From positions 2,415,999 to 2,479,998 of the forward strand of contig OX638343.1 in the NCBI GenBank assembly GCA_951813075.1: a stretch of 64,000 bases of DNA, read 5' to 3'. The DNA is from Arenicellales bacterium. Its GTDB lineage: Bacteria > Pseudomonadota > Gammaproteobacteria > Arenicellales > JAJDZL01. Under the pieces are notes generated by a model. That model worked only from the letters and a program-made list of their open reading frames with translations, was not told the origin of the DNA and made no database searches. Both the position numbers and the translations under genes were made by a program. Positions 33,991 to 44,323 of the stretch are shown piece after piece (position 1 is the stretch's first letter; each line of letters opens with the position of its first letter).

Positions 33991-34230
33991 TCAGTTGTTC
34001 TTATATGGTTGATTAGCTTTCTTCAAGTTGCTGATGACATCCTTTATTTTTCGACTTGCCCTGCGGTTTCTATCAAGAAGCATTTGATTCGAAACCAACA
34101 GTTCATTATTTTTTTGGCGCAACTCGACATTCTCCGATTTCAGCGAGTCATAGCTGACAATCAGTTCAAGAACTTTCTGTTCAAGTAAATTCGGTTTTGT
34201 TATTTCTTCAGTCATGGTTTCAACAACCAT
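33991..34230 (-). CDS. ZapB-like (TIGR02449-type) coiled-coil protein
   Basis: A 79-residue almost fully helical protein with heptad repeats (LEQKVLELIVSYDSLKSENVELRQKN). Its position directly before zapA is the standard place for this ZapB-like protein. The start may be ATG 34215 (MTEEITKP) rather than 34230; neither has a clear ribosome site. Confidence 0.85.
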   Translation of the reverse strand: MVVETMTEEITKPNLLEQKVLELIVSYDSLKSENVELRQKNNELLVSNQMLLDRNRRASRKIKDVISNLKKANQPYKNN

Positions 34231-34398
34231 ATTGATATATGAGATTATGCATTAACTAAATGATCTGTCAAATTGAAATGATGATTGATTTTATCAATAT
34301 ATTTTGTTCTAAATTGGTGAAAATGTCCCAATGAAGGTTGTCAGGAACATACTCGAACGTTGCATTCCGTGAACCTTGAATTTGATACGGTATGGTCG
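34231..34398. promoter_or_regulatory. Upstream region of zapB-zapA
   Basis: AT-rich for the first 90 bp, so it should contain the zapB promoter (minus). No specific boxes are called. Confidence 0.35.
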
Positions 34399-36320
34399 GC
34401 AAGATCGTTGTGTGGGGTGGATCTGCGGCGAAAGGTGCGGATACTTCAGGGATCCAGAAAACACATCAATGCGAACTGGGTTGTGACTGCCGGTTTGGTC
34501 GAATCCATGAATCTCAAAGCACCCGATCATCAGCTGATCGCCGGGTCGCTGGACTAGTGATGCCGCCGGGACGAGACGCCAAACTCGATCCAGTCTGCAC
34601 TCCGCTGGTAATACCAGGGCTTACCATCTACCGGGAAAGCGGAGTTGGAAAATCATTCCAGGTTATCCGGCCTACCCGGGGGCACGAATCATTTTAAAAC
34701 CAATTGCGCGTCTGGAAGTGAAAATCAACAGTTAAAACGACGTCTACTGTTTTTCGGCCGCGGTAACCTTCTGCACATAGCCGGTCTGATTGGTCAGGTT
34801 CGCAAACTGTCACCATGCAATTGCGGCATTACCCAACGCGCGCAGCAGCGCATCGCAGGCAGGCGTTGCATCAGACTCCGATTCGACAGATGGCGATAGC
34901 AGGGTCGGAACGACTGTTGTGTGGATCGGCCGGACTTTAACTGCGCGAGACTTTCGGCTTACGCGGCCTCGCATCAGGATGGACTGGATTGTGAGCGCCG
35001 GCATGGTCGAATCCGTGAATCTCAAGGGTTCCGATCATCAGCTGATTAGCGGATCGTTGGACTATTGACGCCGCCGGGACGAGACGCAACACTCGATTCA
35101 GTTCACAATCCCCGACAATGCCAAGGCCTGCCATCTACCGGGAAGGCGACGTTGGAATATTATTCCAGGTTACCCGGCCTGCCCGGCGGCAGGGATCAGT
35201 TTAAACCAATTGCGCGTATGAACGTAAAGATTAACATTTCCAACGATGGCCACTGCAATACGGTCGCCGCGACTTCCTGCGCATAGCCGGTCTGACCGGC
35301 CAAGTTCGGAACGACTGTTGTGCGGGTCGGCTGGAAGCGAACTGTGCGAGACTTTCGGCTTATGCGGCGTCGCGTCAGGATGAACTGGATCGTGATCGCC
35401 GGTTTGGGCCAGCTCGAGAATCTCAGAAGCCCAGATCGTGAAATGATAAACGAGTCGCTGGATCAGTGAAACCGCCGGCGAGACGAGACGCCAAAACTCG
35501 ATGCAGTTCACAGGCCCGGGCAATGCCAAGGCGTGCCATCTACCGGGACGGCGTGGTTGAAAGATTATTCCAGGTTACCCGGCCTACTCGCGGCGGCAGA
35601 AATTAATTTTACACCAATTGCGCGTATGGACGTAATGATCAACATTTCCCACGATCGCCACTGCAATACAGTCGCCGCGACCTCCTGCGCATAGCCGGCC
35701 TGACTGGCTAGGTTAGCCAACTCTCACTAGGGAATCTTGTAATGCCCGGCGGCTTCACCCATCGTCCGTAGCAGTAATTTGTCGGCGGGCGGTACATTTA
35801 TGTTTTCGATTCGACAGATGGCGACGGCAGGGTCGGAACGATTGTTGTGCGGGTTGGCCGGAAGCGAACTGAGCGAGACTTTCGGCTTATGCGGCGCAGC
35901 GTCAGGATGAACTGGATCGTGATTGCCGGTTTGGGTCAGATCGAGAATCTCAGAAGCCCAGATCGTGAAATGATAAATGAGTCGCTGGATCAGTGAAACC
36001 GCCGGCGAGACGAGACGCCAAAACTCGATGCAGTACTCAGGCCCTGGCGATGCCAGGGATTGCCATCTACCGGGATGGCGTGGTTGGAAATTAATCCAGG
36101 TTACCCGGCCTACTCGCGGCGGCAGAGATTCATTGTACACCGATTGCGCTTATGGAAGTGAAAACCAACACTTCCAATGACAGCTACTGCTGTTCGGCCG
36201 CCGCGACCTACTGCGCCTGGCGCCTCTGACATGACAGACTAAGTTCGCCAACATCAGGGAATTATCTGATGCCTGGCGATATCGTCTATGCTCGCAACAG
36301 TTTGACGTGGGCGCATCGTG
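34399..36320. repeat. Non-coding array of four diverged tandem repeats
   Basis: Four copies of one unit begin at about 34399, 34908, 35309 and 35836 (lengths near 509, 401, 527 and 485 bp). Shared blocks in order: a GAACGACTGTTGTG-like start, GAGACTTTCGGCTTA, CAGGATGAACTGGAT, an ATGATAA/CAGCTGAT segment followed by a GTCGCTGGA core, GACGAGACGC, GCCATCTACCGGGA, TTCCAGGTTACCCGGCC, CAATTGCGCGTATG, and GCGCATAGCCGG. Copies three and four are most alike; copy two lacks about 120 bp of the tail. Minus-strand frames in copies two to four look similar to each other but have no shared start or ribosome site, so the array is called non-coding. Confidence 0.85.
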
Positions 36321-36561
36321 TTCAGCAGATTTATCTGTCAACACTCCGAGCACAGCCAGCGCGATTGTCATTGTGTTTGACAGTTCAAAGCACCGTCGGC
36401 AGTGATTGGTTCATTGTTTTTTACTTTGCATTCAACTCTTTCTTATATCTAGTATCAGGTTGAACCTGAGTTAATTTCTTGATACTGCGTTGAATTGCTA
36501 AAATAAGGAATTACTGATAGGAGAATTTAACAACAAGATCATTCAAAATGTGGAGAAAATC
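36321..36561. promoter_or_regulatory. Upstream region of the dienelactone hydrolase gene
   Basis: AT-rich 36400-36540. A GGAG at 36552-36555 sets the start at ATG 36562. A promoter is expected here but none is called. Confidence 0.35.
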
Positions 36562-37320
36562 ATGGTTAATCGTAGAAGCGCACTGAAAGCAATCGGATCG
36601 GTTCCTTTGGCGGTAGCAGCTGCAGGAACAGTCACGTCCGTTGCCGCAACCGAGAACAACGTTGAGGCAACACTTTGGATGTCGGATGGGTCGGTTTCGG
36701 GCTATTTTCTCGAACCTGAATCAAGTCCAGCTGGCGCAGTCATACTAATACATGAATGGTGGGGACTGAACGATCAGATCAGAAATGTTGTGCCCAGATT
36801 CGCCGAAGCCGGATTCCTTTCCTTGGCTGTTGATCTTTATCAGGGGCAGGTTGCAAAGAATCCCGACCAAGCACGCGAACTGATGGGAGATGTCCATCCG
36901 GATGTTGCAACAGAAACGTTGACCACATGGGTCGAATGGTTGCGAGAACACCCAAAAAGTAATGGTAAAGTCGGAACCGTAGGTTGGTGTTTTGGCGGTG
37001 GATGGTCACTGAACGCGTCAATTGCAACGCCTGTTGACGCGACCGTAATCTATTATGGTCGCTGTGCGAAAGGACCCGAAGAAGTGCAGAGTCTCAGTGG
37101 TCCGGTCATGGGCCATTTTGCAACCCGCGACCAATGGATCAATCAGGAAATGGTGTCAGGATTCGAACAGGCAATGGATGCCGCCGGCAAATCCTATAGT
37201 AATTTCTGGTACGAAGCTGATCATGGGTTTGCGAATCCTACGACCGAACGTCACGACGCGGAAGATTCCATGCTTGCTTGGAGTCGAACCCTCGAATTTT
37301 TCAATCAAAATCTGATCTGA
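36562..37320 (+). CDS. Dienelactone hydrolase family protein, Tat-exported
   Basis: 252 residues from ATG 36562 (GTG 36550 is weaker). It begins NRRSALKAIG, a twin-arginine signal, ending near 33. The alpha/beta hydrolase core has HEWWG (Glu), VGWCFGGG (nucleophile Cys), ATRDQW (Asp) and DHGFAN (His), the Cys-Asp-His triad of dienelactone hydrolases. It stops just before moxR. Export is unusual for the aromatic degradation role; no such pathway is nearby. Confidence 0.88.
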   Translation: MVNRRSALKAIGSVPLAVAAAGTVTSVAATENNVEATLWMSDGSVSGYFLEPESSPAGAVILIHEWWGLNDQIRNVVPRFAEAGFLSLAVDLYQGQVAKNPDQARELMGDVHPDVATETLTTWVEWLREHPKSNGKVGTVGWCFGGGWSLNASIATPVDATVIYYGRCAKGPEEVQSLSGPVMGHFATRDQWINQEMVSGFEQAMDAAGKSYSNFWYEADHGFANPTTERHDAEDSMLAWSRTLEFFNQNLI

Positions 37321-37334
37321 AGCCGATATCCAAG

Positions 37335-38348
37335 ATGCAGACGGGCCTCAAGAATGTAATTTTTGGAACCGGACATTCCAAAGGTGTTGCCGATGAAATC
37401 CGAACAATTCCGGAGCTTCTGTCGCGACAGATAGTCGGCCAGTATCATCTGATTGATCGGTTGCTGATTGGATTGGTTTGTGGCGGACATCTACTACTTG
37501 AGGGACTTCCGGGTTTGGCCAAAACGCGATCGGTCAAGGAACTTGCAAAATGCATTCAGGGTCAATTTCATCGTATCCAGTTTACGCCGGATCTTTTGCC
37601 CGCCGATTTGACCGGCACTGATATCTATCGTCCGGAAAAGGGCACGTTCGAATTTCAAAAGGGTCCGCTGTTTCATGAGATCATTTTGGCGGACGAGATC
37701 AATCGGGCACCGGCCAAAGTCCAGTCAGCATTGCTCGAGGCCATGGAAGAACGGCAGATTACCGTTGGTAATCGAACCTATGAACTGCCGGAATTGTTCA
37801 TGGTGTTGGCAACTCAGAATCCAATCGAGCATGAAGGTACCTATCCACTGCCTGAAGCCCAGCGTGATCGTTTTCTCATGCAGGTGAGGGTTGGTTATCC
37901 GGACAAATCCCAGGAACAGGACATTCTCAGAATTGCCCGTTCGGATGCCTTGGCCGATCAGGCGAGTACGTCTTCTGATACGCTGCAGGTCACGTATAGT
38001 TCCGTTCTCGCGGCTCGATCACAGATATATGCAATTCACATGGAGCCGATGGTTGAGCAGTACATCATTGAGTTGATTGACGCTTCACGCAATGCCGGGC
38101 GATACGATTCTGATCTTGAGCGATGGATAGAGGTTGGCGCCAGTCCCCGCGGCACCATCGCACTTGATGTGTGCTCGCGCGCTCGAGCATGGTTGGATGC
38201 CCGAGATTATGTTTCTCCCGCTGATGTACAGCAGGTTGCGTTGGACGTATTGCGCCATAGGTTGCTGCTGACATTCGAGGCGGATGCTGAGAACGTGGAT
38301 GTCGATGAGGTGATTCGGAAACTGATCGCGGTGGTTGCAGTACCCTGA
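37335..38348 (+). CDS. MoxR-family AAA+ ATPase
   Basis: About 337 residues from ATG 37335. It has LLEGLPGLAKTRSV (Walker A, with Ala in place of the usual Gly before Lys), ILADEINRAPAKVQSALLEAMEERQ (Walker B and MoxR signature), and NPIEHEGTYPLPEAQRDRF. MoxR ATPases act as chaperones with VWA-domain partners. First of a six-gene set including DUF58 and VWA genes. Confidence 0.95.
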   Translation: MQTGLKNVIFGTGHSKGVADEIRTIPELLSRQIVGQYHLIDRLLIGLVCGGHLLLEGLPGLAKTRSVKELAKCIQGQFHRIQFTPDLLPADLTGTDIYRPEKGTFEFQKGPLFHEIILADEINRAPAKVQSALLEAMEERQITVGNRTYELPELFMVLATQNPIEHEGTYPLPEAQRDRFLMQVRVGYPDKSQEQDILRIARSDALADQASTSSDTLQVTYSSVLAARSQIYAIHMEPMVEQYIIELIDASRNAGRYDSDLERWIEVGASPRGTIALDVCSRARAWLDARDYVSPADVQQVALDVLRHRLLLTFEADAENVDVDEVIRKLIAVVAVP

Positions 38349-38363
38349 TCAGAGCGGCAGACC

Positions 38364-39287
38364 ATGCTGACCGGAATCGAGGTATCCACAGAACAATTGG
38401 TTGGGTTGCGACCGCGAGCCCACAGCCTGAACTTGCCCGAATACATGGGTGCTCTGTTAGTCGGTGAGACGCGTTCGGCTGTCCACGGGCGCGGGATGGA
38501 CTATGAGGAATCCAGAAAATACACACCCGGCGATGATGCAAGAATGATTGATTGGCGCGTGACTGCACGAACGGGCACTGCGCACACAAAGGTATTTCGT
38601 GAAGACCGCCAGCGGATGGTGTATCTGATAGTTGATATGTCGGCATCCATGCGATTTGGCACTCGTACTGCGTTCAAGTCGGTAGTAGCAGCAGAAGTTG
38701 CATCGCTACTTGCCTGGGCGGCACTGGATCAGGGAAATCTGGTTTCGATTACAGGGATTTCTGATTCTCAACTGCACCAGTCGCAATTCGCATCAGTCCC
38801 ACGCAGTTTGACTCGACAGCTGGCTGTACTGTCTGACCTTAGTCGAAACACCGATACTTCCGGCGCCTTTGACGGTTTGGGAGAAGCGTTCGCGTCAATC
38901 GCCAGACGTGTGCGGTACGGCGACATGGTTATTGCGATCAGCGATTTTTCAAACCTCTCACCCCTCGCTATCAGAATGTTCGATTATTTCTGTGCGAGAA
39001 GAGCACTCAGTCTGATTTGGGTATCTGACAAGGTGGAGCGTACCGCTTTACCTTCGGGATATTATCGAATTACTGACGGCACTGATTTTGGTGCACTGAG
39101 TATCTACTCCAAAAGGCGCTCAAGAAATCTACAACGCGTTCTGGATGAGAGAAACGACAGATTCCGAGAAGTGGTGAATGCACATCGGGCACCTCTGATC
39201 GAGTTGAGCCCCGGTGATGATGTGTCAAAATCACTGTATGTGGCCTTTAACAGCAGGTCGCGCGCCAAGCGGCGTGTCATCCGCTAA
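38364..39287 (+). CDS. DUF58 domain protein
   Basis: A 307-residue soluble protein with the DUF58 hallmark GRGMDYEESRKYTPGDDARMIDWRVTARTG near 47-76, then a VWA-like part (VYLIVDMSASMRFG). It starts 15 bp after moxR. DUF58 proteins are always next to MoxR and are thought to link the ATPase to VWA proteins. Confidence 0.94.
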   Translation: MLTGIEVSTEQLVGLRPRAHSLNLPEYMGALLVGETRSAVHGRGMDYEESRKYTPGDDARMIDWRVTARTGTAHTKVFREDRQRMVYLIVDMSASMRFGTRTAFKSVVAAEVASLLAWAALDQGNLVSITGISDSQLHQSQFASVPRSLTRQLAVLSDLSRNTDTSGAFDGLGEAFASIARRVRYGDMVIAISDFSNLSPLAIRMFDYFCARRALSLIWVSDKVERTALPSGYYRITDGTDFGALSIYSKRRSRNLQRVLDERNDRFREVVNAHRAPLIELSPGDDVSKSLYVAFNSRSRAKRRVIR

Positions 39288-39365
39288 TGATATCGTGGTG
39301 ATTGAAAGTTTCTGATTCGATGAATCCGCAACACAGTTACGACAACACACATTCGACTGATCGTC

Positions 39366-39824
39366 ATGCCAGTTGACATGTCCTTGCTTGATCAGTTGCG
39401 GGATATCATTCCTCCGCCTGATCCTGGATTTTGGCCGCCGGCCGCTGGCTGGTGGGCGCTGGCGATTCTGATGGTTGGATCACTACTCGTTTTGAGATAT
39501 CTGCTTAACTTGCTGAGAAAACGCTATGCAAGACAGTACATCACGCGCGGCATTTCACAGGTCGCGACACTTCAGCCGGACCAAGCTGTGATCAGACTTT
39601 CAATTCTCATGCGCAAAGTCGCGATGACTAGATTTCCAGGTTCTTCAGTTGCCGGGTTGACTGGCGAGGAGTGGCTGGAGTTTCTGGATTTCAGTGGTGA
39701 AACCAACCAATTCACACAAGGTCCGGGACGTTCGCTGATCAGCGCACCTTACGATCGACACCATGTCTGCGATGTTGACTCGCTTGTGCAAGTGTGCATG
39801 AAATGGGTGAAGCACGTCACCTAG
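39366..39824 (+). CDS. DUF4381 domain membrane protein
   Basis: A 152-residue protein: LRDIIPPPDPGFWPPAAGWWALA, then one membrane helix (about 33-52) and a cytoplasmic helical domain ending FTQGPG…CDVDSLVQVCMKWVKHV. The P-x-x-x-x-(F/W)WPPAxGWW opening is typical of DUF4381. It is a structural component of the Bat operon, function unknown. Confidence 0.9.
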   Translation: MPVDMSLLDQLRDIIPPPDPGFWPPAAGWWALAILMVGSLLVLRYLLNLLRKRYARQYITRGISQVATLQPDQAVIRLSILMRKVAMTRFPGSSVAGLTGEEWLEFLDFSGETNQFTQGPGRSLISAPYDRHHVCDVDSLVQVCMKWVKHVT

Positions 39825-39835
39825 GAAGTAATGGG

Positions 39836-40825
39836 ATGTTGAAATTTGTCTGGATTTGGATGCTTGTTCTATTGCCGCTACCCGTCGTGGTGCGCTGGCT
39901 TGTTCCCAAAAGTGACCAGATATTGCCATCGTTGAAGGCTCCTTTTTTCCACGAAGTATCCGAGCGGGGGTTAACCGCCCATGCACCATCCTTGGGATCA
40001 ATTGCTCTTGCCGCAATCATATGGATTGCGTTGGTCGTTGCGTCTGCGCGTCCGGTTTGGGTTCATGAATCTATCGAAGTACCTGTTTCTGGTCGGGATA
40101 TCCTGATTGCACTGGACGCGTCGGGCAGTATGGATCAGCAGGACTTTTCGGAGAACAAGCGTTCCAGATTCGAAGTGGTGAGACGGATAGCGGGAGATTT
40201 TGTTTTGCGCAGAAAAGGCGACCGCGTCGGACTGATAATTTTTGGCGATCTCCCTTATCTTTATGCGCCATTGACATTTGATGTCGATACAGTCCATGAA
40301 TTTCTCAGTACCTCCCGAACCAGATTCGCCGGGGCACGCACAGCGATCGGCGATTCGATCGGGTTGGCTGTCAAGGTACTGCGCGATCGACCGGCGGAGA
40401 ATCGAATTCTGATATTGTTGACCGACGGTGAAAATTCCGCCGGGTCGATTGAGCCTCTGCAAGCCATGCAATTGGCTGTGGACCACGGCGTTCGAGTTTA
40501 TGCGATTGCGATAGGGGCACTGCCCGAAATGTCATCCACATCGGGTGGTGTTGCGGGTGGTGTACTTGGTAGGATCGCAGCGAGCACTGGTGGAAATTAT
40601 TTCCATGCATCCAATACACGCGATTTGGAAAGAATTTACGATGAGATTGATAGATTTGAGCCGATCGAAGACGAAGCGGTAAGTAATGTGATTGCCAAAG
40701 AGCTGTATCCGTGGCCGTTGGCATTGTCACTTATGGTATTGCTGATGCTCGTGTTTTGGAATTCGATTTCGGCCTTGGTGGGTGGTTTCACTCGAAGAGT
40801 TGCAGGCAATGTCATTTCCGATTGA
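39836..40825 (+). CDS. BatA-like VWA domain membrane protein
   Basis: About 329 residues from ATG 39836, preceded by GGAAG; the frame back to 39794 lies in the previous gene. Helix, VWA domain with the metal-binding MIDAS motif (ALDASGSM…, then TDGENSAG), and a C-terminal helix. It overlaps the next gene by 17 bp. Bat proteins are linked to stress tolerance in other bacteria; the molecular role is unclear. Confidence 0.92.
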   Translation: MLKFVWIWMLVLLPLPVVVRWLVPKSDQILPSLKAPFFHEVSERGLTAHAPSLGSIALAAIIWIALVVASARPVWVHESIEVPVSGRDILIALDASGSMDQQDFSENKRSRFEVVRRIAGDFVLRRKGDRVGLIIFGDLPYLYAPLTFDVDTVHEFLSTSRTRFAGARTAIGDSIGLAVKVLRDRPAENRILILLTDGENSAGSIEPLQAMQLAVDHGVRVYAIAIGALPEMSSTSGGVAGGVLGRIAASTGGNYFHASNTRDLERIYDEIDRFEPIEDEAVSNVIAKELYPWPLALSLMVLLMLVFWNSISALVGGFTRRVAGNVISD

Positions 40826-42545
40826 ATTCGTATTTTTGAGACCTTGGTGGTTACTGTTGCTGCTATTGGGGCCGTTACTTGCTTTCGCGATCACTCGACG
40901 AGGTTCAGACAGCTGGGCCGCCGTATGCGATCCTTTGCTGTTACGGCATCTGGTCTGTGGCGGAAGCAACACATCGGTGATGCTTGTTCGAATTTTGATC
41001 GTCGCGACATGGATGCTGGCGATTCTTGCTCTTGCTGGCCCGGCATGGGACCGGGAGAAAACCGACCTGTTTGAAAACCTTGATGCAACGGTTGTTGTAC
41101 TTGACCTGTCTCAGTCCATGAATTCCACCGATTTGCTTCCATCTCGATTTGAACGAGCGCGTTACAAGTCAATCGATTTAATTGAAAATCAAAAAAGCCG
41201 GGCAACCGGCCTCGTCGTGTTTGCAGGAAGCGCTTTCGATGTGGTCCCGGTGTCAGATGATGTCGCAACATTGACACACCTCATTCAGTCCATGCAGACC
41301 TCGATGATGCCAGTGCAGGGTAGTAGAGCCAGTCTTGGAATCGAGCGCGCCCAGAATTTACTGGAAGGTTCGGGCTACCAATCAGGATCCGTTGTCCTGA
41401 TTACTGATGGAGTGGACTCTGCCGCGGTGAATGCAGCGAAGACTTTGCGTAAGAATGGCTATAGTCTGTCCGTAATCGGAGTCGGAACCGAGTCCGGTGC
41501 GCCAATTATCGCTCCGAATGGAGATTTCTTGAAAGACGCGAACGGCAATCCCGTCACAACCACCGTGAATTTTTCGGCGTTAGCTAAACTTGCAGCAGCA
41601 GGTGGTGGAACATTTTCTACGATTACTGATGAAGTGTCAGCTGCTGTACCCCAAGGGTCTCAATTCGCTATTGATACAACCGGCACTGATGAATTGGCGA
41701 CAACTGCACAATGGAAGGATCGAGGTCCGTATCTCCTTATTTTCTTGGTACCTTTGGCCGCTTTTCTGTATCGACGGGGATGGTTGCTGGTCATCGCTGT
41801 ATTTCTGATCTTTCCAGCACAACAGTCATTCGCATTTGATTGGTCCTACATATGGCAACGGCCGGACCAGCGCGCCGCGGCTTCTGTGCGTGCGGAAAAA
41901 TTTGATACTCAGATCTTGCAGAAGTTCCCGCAGTGGAATGGTATCGCACTCTACCGCAAGAAAGAATTTAGTCGGGCGGCTGAAGAATTCTCGCATTCAG
42001 ATAGTGCTGAATCCATCTACAACCGTGGCAACGCATTAGCGATGTCGGGAAATTTTTCTGAAGCGGCTGACCAATACGAGGCTGCTTTGCAGATTGATCC
42101 GAATTTTGAAGATGCCTTGTTCAATCTTGATATCGTGAGACAACTGTTGCAGCGACAGGAGATGTCAGGAGAGTCGATAGAATCGGAAAGTCAGAAAGAG
42201 GCCGATAATCAGCAGGCGAAATCGAAAGACACCGCGCCGGAAGATTTAGCTGCTTTACCGAATCGCGGGGATCTACCCGAACGACAGGATGAGGGAATTT
42301 TGAGTCGTCGTAGCGGACAACAAGCGATGGGTCGCAATAGAACGAATGAGGACGAAAAATTGACGGAACGGGACGATTCCAACGAACAGATCGCGTTGCA
42401 ATCCGATCTTGATGATGAATTGAATCAAGTGATGGAACAGTGGTTACGGAAAATTCCGGATGATCCGGGAGGGTTGCTTCGACGAAAGTTCCACTACGAA
42501 TATCTGCTTCGCGATGAAGCTTCTCCAATTGTGCAACCATGGTAA
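40809..42545 (+). CDS. BatB/BatC-type fusion: VWA domain plus TPR
   Basis: About 578 residues from ATG 40809. Two N-terminal helices, VWA domain with DLSQSMNST and TDGVDSA (MIDAS), membrane helix near 315-335, and a C-terminal TPR pair (SIYNRGNALAMSGNFSEAADQYEAALQIDPNFEDALFNLDIV). The acidic tail is low-complexity. In Bacteroides these parts are separate batB and batC. Confidence 0.93.
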   Translation: MSFPIEFVFLRPWWLLLLLLGPLLAFAITRRGSDSWAAVCDPLLLRHLVCGGSNTSVMLVRILIVATWMLAILALAGPAWDREKTDLFENLDATVVVLDLSQSMNSTDLLPSRFERARYKSIDLIENQKSRATGLVVFAGSAFDVVPVSDDVATLTHLIQSMQTSMMPVQGSRASLGIERAQNLLEGSGYQSGSVVLITDGVDSAAVNAAKTLRKNGYSLSVIGVGTESGAPIIAPNGDFLKDANGNPVTTTVNFSALAKLAAAGGGTFSTITDEVSAAVPQGSQFAIDTTGTDELATTAQWKDRGPYLLIFLVPLAAFLYRRGWLLVIAVFLIFPAQQSFAFDWSYIWQRPDQRAAASVRAEKFDTQILQKFPQWNGIALYRKKEFSRAAEEFSHSDSAESIYNRGNALAMSGNFSEAADQYEAALQIDPNFEDALFNLDIVRQLLQRQEMSGESIESESQKEADNQQAKSKDTAPEDLAALPNRGDLPERQDEGILSRRSGQQAMGRNRTNEDEKLTERDDSNEQIALQSDLDDELNQVMEQWLRKIPDDPGGLLRRKFHYEYLLRDEASPIVQPW

Positions 42546-42558
42546 CTACCAGACAAAG

Positions 42559-44307
42559 ATGAAAGATGTACTGCGTTTTTGGGTCTTTTTTGCGGTGATG
42601 ATGGCGCCGGTTCTCGGGTCTGCGTCCAGCCATTCAATTTCGGTTACGGCATACCTTGATCGGGAGACCATCTATCTGGACGAATCTGTCAATCTGATAG
42701 TGACTGTTGAAGGCATTGCTACTGAGGTCAGCGGTAATCCCGACTTGTCCGAACTTGAAGACGAGTTTGAAATCGTGAGCGAGTCGACCCAGACAAATAT
42801 TCAGATTCAAAATGGTGTCTCCAACGTCGTACACAACTGGATATTTGGGATCAGGCCCAATAGAGCAGGCACCATCATCGTTCCGGGAATTTCAGTCGGT
42901 CGGTACAAAACTGATCCAATGCAAATCGAGGTTAAGGAATTTACCGGAAATGTTCAAAAAGCTGGTGAGGACTTGTTTGTGGAGATTGAAGTCACACCTC
43001 AGAATCCTTATGTTCAGTCGCAAGTGATCTTTACAGCGAGATTATTCACTGCAGTTGACATAGCGCAAGGCAGTCTGTCGGATCCTGTTGTGAGTTTCGC
43101 TGAAGTACAGCAATTGGGAAACGACCGCAGATACGATTCAAAGCGTGGCGGTAGGAATTATGACGTCATAGAAAAGCGATATGCAGTATTTCCCGAACAG
43201 AGCGGAACGCACGAGATCTCACCGGTGGAATTTAAAGGAGTTGTTTCCATTTACAACCAATCCACACTGCAGACACAGTTCAGACGCGAGCGTGTCAGCT
43301 CTGAGCCGGTGATTCTACAAGTTCGCCCCAAACCACCTTCATACTCAGGCAAGACCTGGTTGCCGGCCAGCGATCTGCAAATGTCGGATTCTTGGAACGG
43401 ACGTCTTCCCGATTTGGAGATGGGTAGACCTGAGACCAGAAATATCTCGGTCGAGGCGATTGGATTGCGTGCAATCCAACTATCGTCCCCTGAATACGAA
43501 GCAGACCGGTCGGTACGAATTTACAGCAATAGCCCGACGCTGGACACGCACCAGACATCATGGGCAACTATCGCTCAACGTAATGAGGAGTTCGTGTTCA
43601 TTCCCAACGAGAAGGAAAACGTGACGATACCGGAATTCAGGGTGATCTGGTGGGATGTTGATGAAGACAAGCAGAAAGTCGCGGTACTGCCGCGGATTAC
43701 GAACGTCCAGTTGGCATCAGGCACTGACGTTCTTGTGAGTAATGATCCTGCAAATGAATTACTGACTCCATCATCCAGCGAAGAACTTGCATCCGGTCTG
43801 GATGAACGTGACCCGACCTGGATGCTGATCAGCATCGGAATGCTGATTATGTGGTTGCTGACACTCGCGGGCTGGTACTACAGCCGTAGAAAAAATGTCG
43901 CATCAGATACAGACGACTTTGAACATAAAGATCGGTACACTCTTACAATTCGGGAATCAATAAGAGATATCAAAAGCGCCTGCCGCGACAACGATGCAGG
44001 CAGAGTCGCTATTGCGCTACTTGATTTAGCACGATTGTGGTGGCCCGAACGATCACCGAGAAATTTGATTGATCTTGGGTTGAGGGTTGGTGACAGAGAA
44101 TTCAACCGCGAATTGCAGATTCTGGATTTGAAGAATTATTCAAACGATTCGCAGGATTGGGATGGCGAGCAATTCTGGAATCAGTTTGCGCGAATCCGAA
44201 AAATCGTGCAAACTCCAATGAAGAAGCGACGTGGAAAATTCTTTTCCGCTCGGTCAGAACGACATTCCGATGACTTGTGGTTCGAGCACGAATTATCAAC
44301 CGACTGA
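42559..44307 (+). CDS. BatD-like protein
   Basis: About 582 residues from ATG 42559, which begins at a signal peptide (FWVFFAVMMAPVLGSAS). Repeated beta-sandwich domains (VTAYLDRETIYLDESVNLIVTVEG…, FGIRPNRAGTIIVPGISV), a membrane helix near 425-445 (MLISIGMLIMWLLTLAGWYY), and a cytoplasmic tail. Last gene of the operon; convergent with dsbB (16 bp). Confidence 0.92.
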   Translation: MKDVLRFWVFFAVMMAPVLGSASSHSISVTAYLDRETIYLDESVNLIVTVEGIATEVSGNPDLSELEDEFEIVSESTQTNIQIQNGVSNVVHNWIFGIRPNRAGTIIVPGISVGRYKTDPMQIEVKEFTGNVQKAGEDLFVEIEVTPQNPYVQSQVIFTARLFTAVDIAQGSLSDPVVSFAEVQQLGNDRRYDSKRGGRNYDVIEKRYAVFPEQSGTHEISPVEFKGVVSIYNQSTLQTQFRRERVSSEPVILQVRPKPPSYSGKTWLPASDLQMSDSWNGRLPDLEMGRPETRNISVEAIGLRAIQLSSPEYEADRSVRIYSNSPTLDTHQTSWATIAQRNEEFVFIPNEKENVTIPEFRVIWWDVDEDKQKVAVLPRITNVQLASGTDVLVSNDPANELLTPSSSEELASGLDERDPTWMLISIGMLIMWLLTLAGWYYSRRKNVASDTDDFEHKDRYTLTIRESIRDIKSACRDNDAGRVAIALLDLARLWWPERSPRNLIDLGLRVGDREFNRELQILDLKNYSNDSQDWDGEQFWNQFARIRKIVQTPMKKRRGKFFSARSERHSDDLWFEHELSTD

Positions 44308-44323
44308 TCACGCTGTTGTGTTG

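Noticed and set aside
34399..36320. CRISPR array
   Set aside because: Repeat units are hundreds of bases long and diverged, with no short identical repeats or spacers and no cas genes.
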